Positions 1 through 5,828 of a stretch of DNA of 15,202 nucleotides are shown here, piece after piece. The notes under the pieces were generated by a model. It saw only the letters and a program-made list of their open reading frames with translations. It did not search any database and was not told the DNA's origin. The translations under genes and the position numbers were made by a program. Numbering within the stretch: position 1 is the stretch's first letter; each line of letters starts with the position of its first letter. The DNA comes from Omnitrophica bacterium RIFCSPLOWO2_01_FULL_45_10b (GTDB taxonomy: Bacteria; Omnitrophota; Omnitrophia; Omnitrophales; Danuiimicrobiaceae), in assembly GCA_001804205.1 (NCBI GenBank), contig MHFM01000006.1:3836-19037 (forward strand), in the 5' to 3' direction.

Positions 1-700
1 AAAAGCCTTCCGCTTCACCTTCAGTTCCTTCCGAGTCTGTCATGAGGGCAATGGCCCCGACCTTCATTTTAGGTTCCTCGCCAAATAGTTTTTTGTAATC
101 TTCAAGTATATTCTGCCGCTCTGAAACCCATTCACCGCTTTTAGAAGCGCCGCTTTGAACAACAATTTGTTTGATTTGATCTGAATAAGGGCTTTCTAAA
201 ATGGTTCCTTCACTTACGGATTCATCCCAAACGTATTCAAGGCATCGGAAATTGGTGAAGAAATGAGAAATGAATACCACGTACAAACGCGCCGCGAAAT
301 CGTCGCGTTTTTTTGGATCCACGGCTTTGCTCTTATCCGGAAATTTTCCAATTCTCCAGTTCCATGAAATAAAAGGGAATTCAGAGGTTTTAAATTTAAT
401 TCGATAGAAAATAGCGGAAGCGGCTTGTTCACTTTTTGAATGAACAAAGCCATCCTTTTTTTGGAAGTCAATCCAATAAGCGCTCCGGCCTTGAAAAGTT
501 TTATCTTCCCATTGAGTAAGCGCGTTTTTTTCATTGAAATTAAAATACTGGAAAACGATTTCTATAGGGGGAATCAACGCGCGCACCGCCGTTTTTATTT
601 TTTCAAGCCGATCCCGAGGAGGCTGCCAAAAAATTTGGGCCAAAATCAGGCCTACGGGCAGCAATATAAGGAGAAAACGAAGCCATTTTTTTGAGGTCAT
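1..700 (-). CDS. DUF3047 family protein (3' part cut off by window edge)
   Basis: The minus strand is open from an ATG at 700 to the left edge, giving 233 codons with no stop. The start MTSKKWLRFLLILLPVG is a basic tip followed by a hydrophobic run to about residue 21, so the protein is probably exported or anchored in the inner membrane. The rest resembles my memory of DUF3047: an F-P-F-I-S-W-N-W-R segment (108-116), a D-D-F-A-A-R-L-Y-V-V-F block (133-143), L-E-Y-V-W-D (154-159), S-G-E-W-V (188-192), E-D-Y-K-K-L-F-G-E-E-P (200-210) and A-L-M-T-D-S-E (218-224). The family has no established function that I know of. Only its final part is missing here. An in-frame ATG at 799 would add 33 residues with no signal-peptide character, so I prefer 700, although no clear Shine-Dalgarno site precedes either start. 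The gene diverges from the rest of the window. Confidence 0.8.
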   Translation of the reverse strand, partial: MTSKKWLRFLLILLPVGLILAQIFWQPPRDRLEKIKTAVRALIPPIEIVFQYFNFNEKNALTQWEDKTFQGRSAYWIDFQKKDGFVHSKSEQAASAIFYRIKFKTSEFPFISWNWRIGKFPDKSKAVDPKKRDDFAARLYVVFISHFFTNFRCLEYVWDESVSEGTILESPYSDQIKQIVVQSGASKSGEWVSERQNILEDYKKLFGEEPKMKVGAIALMTDSEGTEGEAEGF

Positions 701-837
701 ATCATCGTTATCGGCCACACAAGATTGCCGGTTAAGCAGTTCTCGCGGCTGATTATGGAAGCATTTCGGGGACAGCGGCAGGGTGAAAAACGAATGCATT
801 TTTGTAGGGCAAGTGCTATCATAACGTGAATCTTGGG

Positions 838-887
838 TCGTATATCGAGCATCGTATTTGCGAAATAATACGGCTTACGATACACGA
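838..887. repeat. Imperfect palindromic repeat upstream of the tautomerase gene
   Basis: The arms TCGTATATCGAGCATCGTATT and AATACGGCTTACGATACACGA pair imperfectly around a short centre (TGCGAAAT). The TCG-TAT/ATA-CGA wording is that of dispersed palindromes I associate with environmental genomes, and this copy looks decayed. The remaining spacer, from 701 to 918, shows no other feature that I can support. The repeat is in frame with the tautomerase ORF, so a start call upstream of 919 would wrongly include it in the protein. Confidence 0.55.
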
Positions 888-918
888 TGAACGATCCGCG
901 GCGACCAAGGAGCTGAAG

Positions 919-1098
919 ATGCCGTACGTGAACGTAAAAGTTGTAGGAAAATTATCCAAAGAAAAAAAGCAAAAGATCGCGGATGATATTTCGAATTCCC
1001 TTTTAAAACATGCCGGAAAACCAGTCGAGCACACCTACGTGGTTTTTGACGAGGTGAACGGCGAAAACTGGGCGAAAGGAAATCAGCTGTTCGGCTGA
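919..1098 (+). CDS. 4-oxalocrotonate tautomerase-like small protein
   Basis: This is a 59-residue protein beginning M-P-Y-V-N-V-K-V. The proline after the initiator Met is the catalytic base of the tautomerase superfamily, which fixes the start at 919. AAGGAG at 907-912 is a good Shine-Dalgarno site seven bases upstream. The length matches the 4-OT family (about 62 residues, usually hexameric), and the end N-W-A-K-G-N corresponds to the family's E-N-W-G-x-G region. In my hand alignment with the Pseudomonas enzyme, Arg11 falls on Lys10 and Arg39 on Thr or Tyr, so the substrate is probably not 4-oxalocrotonate. No aromatic degradation genes are nearby. The fold and Pro1 chemistry are likely; the true substrate is unknown. 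Confidence 0.85.
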   Translation: MPYVNVKVVGKLSKEKKQKIADDISNSLLKHAGKPVEHTYVVFDEVNGENWAKGNQLFG

Positions 1099-1105
1099 AA
1101 CAGCG

Positions 1106-1169
1106 TGTCATCCCCGAATGCTTGAATCGGGGATCCATGGATTCCCGACTAAAGATTTCGGGAATGACA
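1106..1169. repeat. Dispersed GTCATCCCCGAATG palindromic repeat (three-hairpin form)
   Basis: The outer arms TGTCAT and ATGACA enclose two inner hairpins. One is TCCCCGA...TCGGGGA (about 1110-1132), the other TTCCCG...CGGGAA (about 1142-1164), so the strand can fold as a cloverleaf. The sequence matches a repeat type I recognise from many environmental bacterial genomes. It lies between the tautomerase and ACT genes and ends about 14 bases before the ACT start, with the ribosome-binding sequence just outside it. It carries no coding capacity. Confidence 0.75.
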
Positions 1170-1183
1170 TATAGAGGTTATAT

Positions 1184-1588
1184 ATGCCGATTCAAAAGCA
1201 ATTGTCTGTTTTTTTGCCGAATCGACCAGGCATGCTGGCCCGAATTTCAAGTATTTTGGCCGAAGCCGACGTTAATATCTTAGCCCTTTCGGTCCATGAT
1301 ACTGTGGACAACGCCGTCGTTCGGCTTGTTCTCGATAATCCCACTAAAGCCCTCCTCTTATTGGAACAAGAAGAATTATATATTATGGAGCAGAATGTGG
1401 TTATTCTCGCCGTCGATAATCAACCCGGGACCTTGGCCAGAATCGCTCAAAAACTTAGCCATGCCGACATTAACATTCAGTACGCCTACTGCACAGCAGC
1501 CAGGAGCCAGGTTGCCGGATGCATTGTTTTAAAAACAGATGAGACTGAAGCTACGATGGAATGTTTGCGCGAGTTTGAATCTAATTGA
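1184..1588 (+). CDS. Tandem ACT-domain protein
   Basis: This 134-residue protein is made of two ACT domains, at about residues 5-65 and 71-130. Each begins with the ligand-binding turn of the family: N-R-P-G-M-L-A-R-I at 13-21 and N-Q-P-G-T-L-A-R-I at 79-87, followed by A-D-V-N-I and A-D-I-N-I strands. ACT domains bind amino acids or other small metabolites. With no catalytic domain attached, this is probably a stand-alone sensor or regulator, and its ligand cannot be read from the sequence. Initiation at ATG 1184 is supported by AGAGG at 1173-1177. The TGA stop at 1586-1588 is supplied by an inserted palindrome. Without that insert the same protein would end at a TAG. Confidence 0.85.
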   Translation: MPIQKQLSVFLPNRPGMLARISSILAEADVNILALSVHDTVDNAVVRLVLDNPTKALLLLEQEELYIMEQNVVILAVDNQPGTLARIAQKLSHADINIQYAYCTAARSQVAGCIVLKTDETEATMECLREFESN

Positions 1589-1616
1589 GGGGTCGGGGAA
1601 TTTTCCCCGACCCCTC
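1587..1616. repeat. Perfect 30-bp palindrome flanked by 8-bp direct repeats
   Basis: Fourteen-base arms, GAGGGGTCGGGGAA and TTCCCCGACCCCTC, pair without mismatch around TT. Exactly abutting direct repeats ATCTAATT lie at 1579-1586 and 1617-1624, as expected of a target-site duplication. The insert splits the ACT gene's original stop: reading across the duplication without the insert gives N-TAG, with it N-TGA. The stem could also slow or end transcription, but ATCTAATTAG, not a T-run, follows it. No transposase is present, so any mobilisation would have to act in trans. Confidence 0.8.
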
Positions 1617-1708
1617 ATCTAATTAGCCCCACCTGCGTTTCACTTTAGAATACTTCCTGTTAGTTTCCAACCGGTTTTTCCTCCTCATTCAAAAATCAGA
1701 GAGGCTTG

Positions 1709-1717
1709 TGATATAAT
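1709..1717 (+). promoter_or_regulatory. Extended -10 promoter giving a (near-)leaderless mRNA
   Basis: TGATATAAT is a perfect extended -10 element (TGn-TATAAT) with its hexamer at 1712-1717. No good -35 is seen, which is acceptable for extended -10 promoters. Transcription would start about seven bases downstream, near 1724, while the ATG of the exporter ATPase is at 1727. No Shine-Dalgarno sequence lies before that ATG. Together these suggest a leaderless or near-leaderless transcript. The start site is inferred, not measured. Confidence 0.6.
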
Positions 1718-1726
1718 CATTTTTCT

Positions 1727-2647
1727 ATGAACGATCCCGCAATCGAGATCAAAGGGTTGACCAAGTTTTACCGCCATTTCAAAGCTTTGGATGATATTTC
1801 ATTCCAAGTCGAAGAAGGGGATTTTTTCGGTTTTCTCGGCCCCAATGGGGCAGGCAAGACTACCACGATCAGCGTGATCACGGGCCTTGCCAATTATAAT
1901 AGCGGAAGCGTGCGAGTTTTTGGCCATGACGTGACTCGTGAATATCGCGCAGCGCGGGCCTTGATTGGTTTGGTTCCTCAGGAGTTTAATTTTGACCCCT
2001 TTCTTACCGCCGAGCAAATTCTGATTTATGAAGCGGGCTATTTCGGACTTCCCAAGGGCAAAGCTCGTTTAAGAGCCGATGATCTGTTAAACGAATTTGG
2101 GCTCAGTTCCTATCGGCGTTTGGATTTTCGCAAGCTCTCAGGCGGGCTGAAACGCAGGCTTCTGATTGCTCGGGCACTGATGCATCAACCCAGGATTTTG
2201 ATTGTGGATGAGCCAACTGCAGGGCTTGACCTCGAGCTTCGCTATAAGTTATGGGATTTTTTTAAGGAAGCGAACCGAAAAGGTATTACGATTTTTTTAA
2301 CCACTCATTATATTGAAGAAGCTGAGAAACTTTGCAATCGGATTGGCGTCATTCACGAAGGAAAAATGGTCGAAGTAGATGAAAAAAATAATCTCATCAA
2401 ACGAATTGGTCACGATACCATTGAAATTCAACTGGATCGCACATTACCGACGATGCCTGAATCATTTTCTGAATTGGGAGCCGAATTAATGCAGGGAGGA
2501 ACTATCATTCAATTGCCTCAGGAAAACCAACAATTCTCAAAACTGCTGCGGCTCATTCATGCGCAAGGCATCGATATATTAAATATCAATTCAAAAAAGA
2601 CAACGCTTGAAGAAGTATTTATTCATCTGACAAGGAATAAGAAATGA
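1727..2647 (+). CDS. ABC-2 type transporter, ATP-binding protein
   Basis: This 306-residue ATPase belongs to the exporter class that pairs with ABC-2 permeases (YadG/NodI/CcmA-like). Visible motifs are Walker A G-P-N-G-A-G-K-T (38-45), the Q-loop Gln85 in L-V-P-Q, signature L-S-G-G (137-140), Walker B R-I-L-I-V-D-E-P (156-163) with catalytic Glu162, the D-loop G-L-D, and the H-switch His194. All key residues are intact. Residues after about 225 form the usual C-terminal extension ending T-L-E-E-V-F-I-H-L-T. It would drive export by the permease encoded downstream; the substrate is unknown. The TGA stop lies in the left end of an inverted-repeat element. Without the inserts between the two genes, the ATPase stop and permease start would overlap by ATGA. 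Confidence 0.93.
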   Translation: MNDPAIEIKGLTKFYRHFKALDDISFQVEEGDFFGFLGPNGAGKTTTISVITGLANYNSGSVRVFGHDVTREYRAARALIGLVPQEFNFDPFLTAEQILIYEAGYFGLPKGKARLRADDLLNEFGLSSYRRLDFRKLSGGLKRRLLIARALMHQPRILIVDEPTAGLDLELRYKLWDFFKEANRKGITIFLTTHYIEEAEKLCNRIGVIHEGKMVEVDEKNNLIKRIGHDTIEIQLDRTLPTMPESFSELGAELMQGGTIIQLPQENQQFSKLLRLIHAQGIDILNINSKKTTLEEVFIHLTRNKK

Positions 2648-2797
2648 TCCCCCCACCTGTTTGTTACGGACGTGTCGTCATTGCGAGGACTGCCGCCGAA
2701 GGCGGCGGGACGAAGCAATCTCTGTTCTTAGATTGCTTCAACTTCGCTTTGGTGCTCTGTTTCGCAATGACGGTCTTGACCAAGAGGTGGTTGGGAT
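2647..2797. repeat. Inverted-repeat element 1 between exporter genes, with a nested repeat
   Basis: The left arm ATCCCCCCACCT (2647-2658) pairs with AGGTGGTTGGGAT (2785-2797), leaving a small internal mismatch. The left end overlaps the ATPase stop and the right end runs into a second element, sharing GGGATGATCCC. Most of the loop is a GTCATTGCGAG-type repeat (2676-2772). Without it the loop would be about 30 nt, so that repeat probably inserted later. Confidence 0.6.
2676..2772 (+). repeat. GTCATTGCGAG-type dispersed repeat, copy 1
   Basis: The ends CGTCATTGCGA and TCGCAATGACG are inverted repeats. Inside are GCCGCC...GGCGGC and GAAGCAATCT...AGATTGCTTC hairpins. The first 47 or so bases match the reverse complement of the copy at 6613-6704 with about one difference. 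The right half is more diverged. This repeat style is common in many environmental and host-associated bacterial genomes. It sits inside another inverted-repeat element. Confidence 0.85.
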
Positions 2798-2798
2798 G

Positions 2799-2906
2799 AT
2801 CCCGTTAGAACTCTAAACGCAATGAGGTTATTTTAAATGCAAGCAGTTAAGATCGGGCAACAACCGTTATCATTAAAATTATTGTTATCTGGAGTTCTAA
2901 CGGGAT
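2799..2906 (+). repeat. Inverted-repeat element 2 (CCCGTTAGA type), ends in permease start codon
   Basis: The arms ATCCCGTTAGAACTC (2799-2813) and GAGTTCTAACGGGAT (2892-2906) are perfectly complementary over 15 bp around a 78-nt AT-rich loop without an ORF. GGGATGA occurs on both sides (2793-2799 and 2902-2908). The right arm contains most of the ribosome-binding GGAG (2891-2894) and the first two bases of the permease ATG. Folded in RNA, the stem would hide the start region. The tip CCCGTTAGA is shared with elements at 5593 and 11165. Confidence 0.75.
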
Positions 2907-3669
2907 GAAAAGTTTAATTGGATTTAAATCCCTTGTGGAACGCGAGATTATCCGATTTACGTCTGTTTTTTTCCAGACTATTTTTCCACCCCTTGTCTCC
3001 AGCTTTCTTTACATCGCTATTTTTGGCTTTACCATCGGCCGCCAAATTGAGCGCGTGGATGGAATGCCGTATCTTAATTTTCTCATTCCCGGTTTAATCA
3101 TGATGTACATCATTGAAGGTTCGTACAGCAATACATCAAGCTCACTTTTTATTTCCCGGTGGGCGGGGCATATTCAGGAAATTTTAGTCACGCCGCTTTC
3201 TTATTTTGAAATGGTACTCGCCATTTTAATTGGAGGGCTGGCACGCAGTTTGGTGACAGCCAGCGGTGTCTATCTTGTTTCTTTGCTATTTATGCGCACG
3301 CCCATTCAACATCCTTTCATTGTATTGACCATGGCCGTTTTTGTTTCGCTTTCTTTTTCATCAGCAGGTGCGTTAATCGCACTTTTTGCGGAAGAATTTG
3401 AACATTTGACAATTTGTACAACGTTTTTAATTACCCCTTTGATTTTTTTCGGGGGCGTGTTTCATTCGGTCAAGATGCTTCCTAATGTTCTTCAAGTGAT
3501 CACCTCATTTAATCCTATTTTTTACATGGTCAATGGAATGCGCTACGGCATGCTTGGCACATCGGATGTCCCGATTGCCCAGTGTTTAATAGTTGTTTTT
3601 TCCTTGTTCGCCGTTCTTTTCTCGTTCACCGTCTTCTTATTTAAAACCGGTTTTAAACTCAGAAAATAA
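2905..3669 (+). CDS. ABC-2 type transporter, permease protein
   Basis: This 254-residue polytopic membrane protein of the YadH/NodJ-like ABC-2 permease class has about six hydrophobic segments, near residues 20-43, 60-80, 100-126, 137-162, 167-188 and 225-247. Recognisable family features are an N-terminal R-E-I-I-R-F before the first segment, the Y-L-N-F-L-I-P-G-L-I-M-M block (56-67), E-I-L-V-T-P (about 91-96) and the F-N-P-I-F-Y-M-V-N-G-M-R-Y-G block near 204-217. It forms the membrane channel of an exporter with the ATPase upstream. The start at 2905 is fixed by the hydrophobic pattern and GGAG at 2891-2894, although the site lies in the arm of an inverted repeat. The substrate is unknown; related systems export polysaccharides, drugs or small molecules. 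Confidence 0.92.
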   Translation: MKSLIGFKSLVEREIIRFTSVFFQTIFPPLVSSFLYIAIFGFTIGRQIERVDGMPYLNFLIPGLIMMYIIEGSYSNTSSSLFISRWAGHIQEILVTPLSYFEMVLAILIGGLARSLVTASGVYLVSLLFMRTPIQHPFIVLTMAVFVSLSFSSAGALIALFAEEFEHLTICTTFLITPLIFFGGVFHSVKMLPNVLQVITSFNPIFYMVNGMRYGMLGTSDVPIAQCLIVVFSLFAVLFSFTVFLFKTGFKLRK

Positions 3670-3684
3670 CCCCTTTTTTTACCG

Positions 3685-4746
3685 ATGGAAAATAAAAAAA
3701 TAACTCCGGCTTCAAAAGTTCATTTACGTTCCTTAAACTTGCAAGAACTTGATCAATTTGTGCAAATGCTTGGCTTACCGCAGTATCGAGCGCTTCAACT
3801 TGCGGACTGGCTTCACAAGAAATGCGTAATGGATTTTTCTGAGATGACTAATTTTTCGAAGCCGTTACGGATGGTTCTTGCGGAACATGCCGATACCAAC
3901 CGGCTTGAGCTTGTGGAAGTTCCTGAATCAAAAAATCATGAATCGCTGAAATATCTTTTGAAAACACCGGACGGCCATATTCTTGAAAGCGTTTTAATCG
4001 CCCAACAAGGAAGGCAAACTGTGTGCGTTTCTACTCAGCTTGGCTGCAGGATCCGCTGCAGTTTTTGTGCGAGCGGGAAAGGAAAGTTTGGCAGAAATCT
4101 GACGGCGGGTGAAATTGTCGAACAAGTTTCCTTCATTGGCCGGCATCAGAAGAAACCGGTCACCAATGTTGTTTTTATGGGAATGGGAGAACCTTTGGAT
4201 AATTACGAAGCAACGATGAAAGCCATCGAAATTTTGACGGCAGATTGGGGATTTGAGCTTGGCGGAAGGCGGATCACAGTTTCTACAAGCGGCATTACCC
4301 CGATGATCGAGCGTTTCGTTTCTGACTCGCGGGGCCGCGTGCGGCTTTCGATTTCACTTCATTCCAGCAATCAGGAAACCAGAAGCCAACTTGTTCCGAT
4401 CAATAAGAAATATCGTTTAGACGAATTGATTCAAACGCTAGAGAAAATTCATCGTGTTCTCAAACGCGAGATTACCTTTGAATACACGTTGATTGCCGGA
4501 ATTAATGATTCCAGCGACGAAGCGCGCGGCGTTGCCCGCATCGCCTCCCGTTTGGGCGCAAAAGTTAACCTGATTCCGTATAATCCGATCCGTGAAATGG
4601 ATTATCAAACACCTAATCCCAAGCAGGTTGAATCGTTCCGAAAACTCTTAGAAGCCAAACATGTCTATGTCACTTTGCGTCAAACCGCAGGCCGTGACAT
4701 TGACGCTGCCTGTGGCCAATTAAGGCTGGACCGCGAACTTCTCTGA
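3685..4746 (+). CDS. rlmN: RlmN, dual-specificity 23S rRNA/tRNA adenine C2-methyltransferase
   Basis: This is a 353-residue radical SAM enzyme that methylates C2 of A2503 in 23S rRNA and, in many bacteria, A37 of some tRNAs. The iron-sulfur cluster motif C-R-I-R-C-S-F-C is at 121-128. Both mechanistic cysteines are present: Cys114 in T-V-C-V-S-T-Q, and Cys343 in D-A-A-C-G-Q-L near the C-terminus, which becomes methylated during catalysis. G-M-G-E-P-L-D-N-Y follows at 166-174. The N-terminal helical domain with Q-Y-R-A-L-Q-L-A-D-W-L (33-43) binds RNA. Length is normal. It starts 15 bases after the permease stop, with only a T-rich stretch and no clear Shine-Dalgarno site in the gap. It is probably read through from upstream, but its function is unrelated to the exporter. 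Confidence 0.96.
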   Translation: MENKKITPASKVHLRSLNLQELDQFVQMLGLPQYRALQLADWLHKKCVMDFSEMTNFSKPLRMVLAEHADTNRLELVEVPESKNHESLKYLLKTPDGHILESVLIAQQGRQTVCVSTQLGCRIRCSFCASGKGKFGRNLTAGEIVEQVSFIGRHQKKPVTNVVFMGMGEPLDNYEATMKAIEILTADWGFELGGRRITVSTSGITPMIERFVSDSRGRVRLSISLHSSNQETRSQLVPINKKYRLDELIQTLEKIHRVLKREITFEYTLIAGINDSSDEARGVARIASRLGAKVNLIPYNPIREMDYQTPNPKQVESFRKLLEAKHVYVTLRQTAGRDIDAACGQLRLDRELL

Positions 4747-4824
4747 AGCCGGTTCCAGCTTATAAATTCTCACTCATTTCTGTACATAATTTGTCGATAT
4801 TTATAACACAACATTAGGTGTGCC

Positions 4825-5565
4825 ATGATTCAAAAAATGATTCGCACGACCGGTATCTTTGCCTTGCTGTTTCTACCCAGCCTCATTCTTTCCTTTTTTG
4901 CGTATACGGTCCTTCATCAATTTATTCTTTTCATTGGAATGGTGATCGCCGGTTGGTTGGCTTTTTATTTCAGTAATGCCATTTCCGAAAAAAACCGTTT
5001 GAATCAGGAGATTTTCCTTCAATCGTATGAGCTTAAAACGACAAAAGAAGCCTTGGATTCTTGTTTGATTGGCGAATCCAGAACACAAGCTCATAACGAG
5101 CGATTTTTGAATTCGAAGCTGACGGATGAATGCAATCGTGCCAAACGTTACCATAGGCCTCTTTCATGTCTTCTGATAGGGGTTGATGCATTTGAGGAAT
5201 TATCCATCACGCGCGGAACTATTTTTGCGCAGGCAGTTTTTCAAGAATTACTGCGTTTTTTAAAAGAATCCACCCGTTCCATAGATAGCTCTATTCGCTA
5301 TGGCGATGAGCAGATCGTCGTTATTTTGCCTGAAACCCAATTGAACCAAGCCGAGATTGTGGCAAGGCGAATTCAATTTTCGATTGAGAAGAAAACATTT
5401 ATGATCGATCGTGAAACACTCAAGATAACCGTAAGCATCGGCATTTTATGTTTCGACCCGGAACTTTACCGCGGGCGCGATGAGATGATGTCCGCACTCC
5501 ATCAAACGTTGCTCGCCGCAAAAAGAAAAGGCCCAAATCAGATTGCCGGTATCGCATCCACTTAG
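4825..5565 (+). CDS. Membrane protein with degenerate GGDEF domain
   Basis: This 246-residue protein has two N-terminal hydrophobic segments (about 9-29 and 32-51), a short helical linker (55-90) and a GGDEF-like domain (about 92-240). R-Y-G-D-E-Q-I-V-V-I-L-P-E-T (158-171) aligns without gaps with the usual R-Y-G-G-D-E-F-V-V-I-L-P-E-T. The signature GGDEF therefore reads G-D-E-Q-I, and the catalytic Glu becomes Gln. The usual N-D-x-x-G-H-x-x-G-D stretch is also lost, reading S-I-T-R-G-T-I-F-A-Q at 127-136. Diguanylate cyclase activity is therefore unlikely. A nucleotide-binding or protein-interaction sensor role is possible. AGGTG at 4816-4820 supports the start. A 78-bp upstream gap suggests its own promoter, but I could not identify one confidently. 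Confidence 0.8.
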   Translation: MIQKMIRTTGIFALLFLPSLILSFFAYTVLHQFILFIGMVIAGWLAFYFSNAISEKNRLNQEIFLQSYELKTTKEALDSCLIGESRTQAHNERFLNSKLTDECNRAKRYHRPLSCLLIGVDAFEELSITRGTIFAQAVFQELLRFLKESTRSIDSSIRYGDEQIVVILPETQLNQAEIVARRIQFSIEKKTFMIDRETLKITVSIGILCFDPELYRGRDEMMSALHQTLLAAKRKGPNQIAGIAST

Positions 5566-5592
5566 CACGCAATTGGCCATAAGCATGGCTTG

Positions 5593-5703
5593 ACCCCGTT
5601 AGATCTTTGATCTCCGTAACAATGCTTCTAATATTAAGGGTAAACTTGGCCGTATCCATCTAAGGCGAGACAACGCACGTAATAAATAAAGATCTAACGG
5701 GGT
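5593..5703 (+). repeat. Inverted-repeat element 3 (CCCGTTAGA type)
   Basis: The arms ACCCCGTTAGATCTTT (5593-5608) and AAAGATCTAACGGGGT (5688-5703) are perfectly complementary over 16 bp around a 79-nt loop, almost the same loop length as element 2. TTGAC occurs on both sides (5590-5594 and 5703-5707) as a possible target duplication. The loop shows no ORF and no clear identity with the loop of element 2. It lies in the 412-bp gap after the GGDEF-like gene and is not a typical intrinsic terminator, because no T-run follows. Confidence 0.75.
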
Positions 5704-5740
5704 TGACAAATCAAACAACCCGCCTAGAATAAATGAAGCT

Positions 5741-5765
5741 CATCCGCCAAGATTTGTGGCGGATG
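5741..5765. repeat. Short perfect hairpin
   Basis: CATCCGCCA (5741-5749) pairs with TGGCGGATG (5757-5765) around a 7-nt loop. GTCAGC, not a T-run, follows, so it is a weak terminator candidate at best. It sits between two larger inverted-repeat elements in the same gap. Confidence 0.5.
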
Positions 5766-5777
5766 TCAGCTGAATTT

Positions 5778-5821
5778 ACCCCGCACCCACTTGACCACTT
5801 ATGACCAGGTGGGTGCGGGGT
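5778..5821. repeat. GC-rich hairpin element (ACCCCGCACCCAC type)
   Basis: A 16-bp stem runs from ACCCCGCACCCACTTG (5778-5793) to CAGGTGGGTGCGGGGT (5806-5821) with a single T-G wobble and a 12-nt loop. GAATT and AATTC just outside extend the symmetry. The wobble would pair as U-G in a plus-strand RNA. No T-run follows. The tip resembles those of the elements at 2647 and 13067, which also begin with a run of C and a CACC. Confidence 0.7.
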
Positions 5822-5828
5822 TCAATTC

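Noticed and set aside
826..918. Upstream GTG start extending the tautomerase by 31 residues
   Set aside because: The extension is translated palindromic repeat. The catalytic Pro must follow the initiator Met, and AAGGAG is correctly placed for ATG 919.
4785..4807. CATAAT or TATAAC as -10 for the GGDEF-like gene
   Set aside because: No acceptable -35 or extended -10 goes with either, and the area is AT-rich, so the match is weak.
5778..5821. Reading this and the other GC-rich palindromes as ordinary intrinsic terminators
   Set aside because: No T-run follows the hairpins, some have loops of 59-92 nt, and several lie between genes that must be expressed together (pstC-pstA, exporter ATPase-permease). 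Attenuation remains possible.
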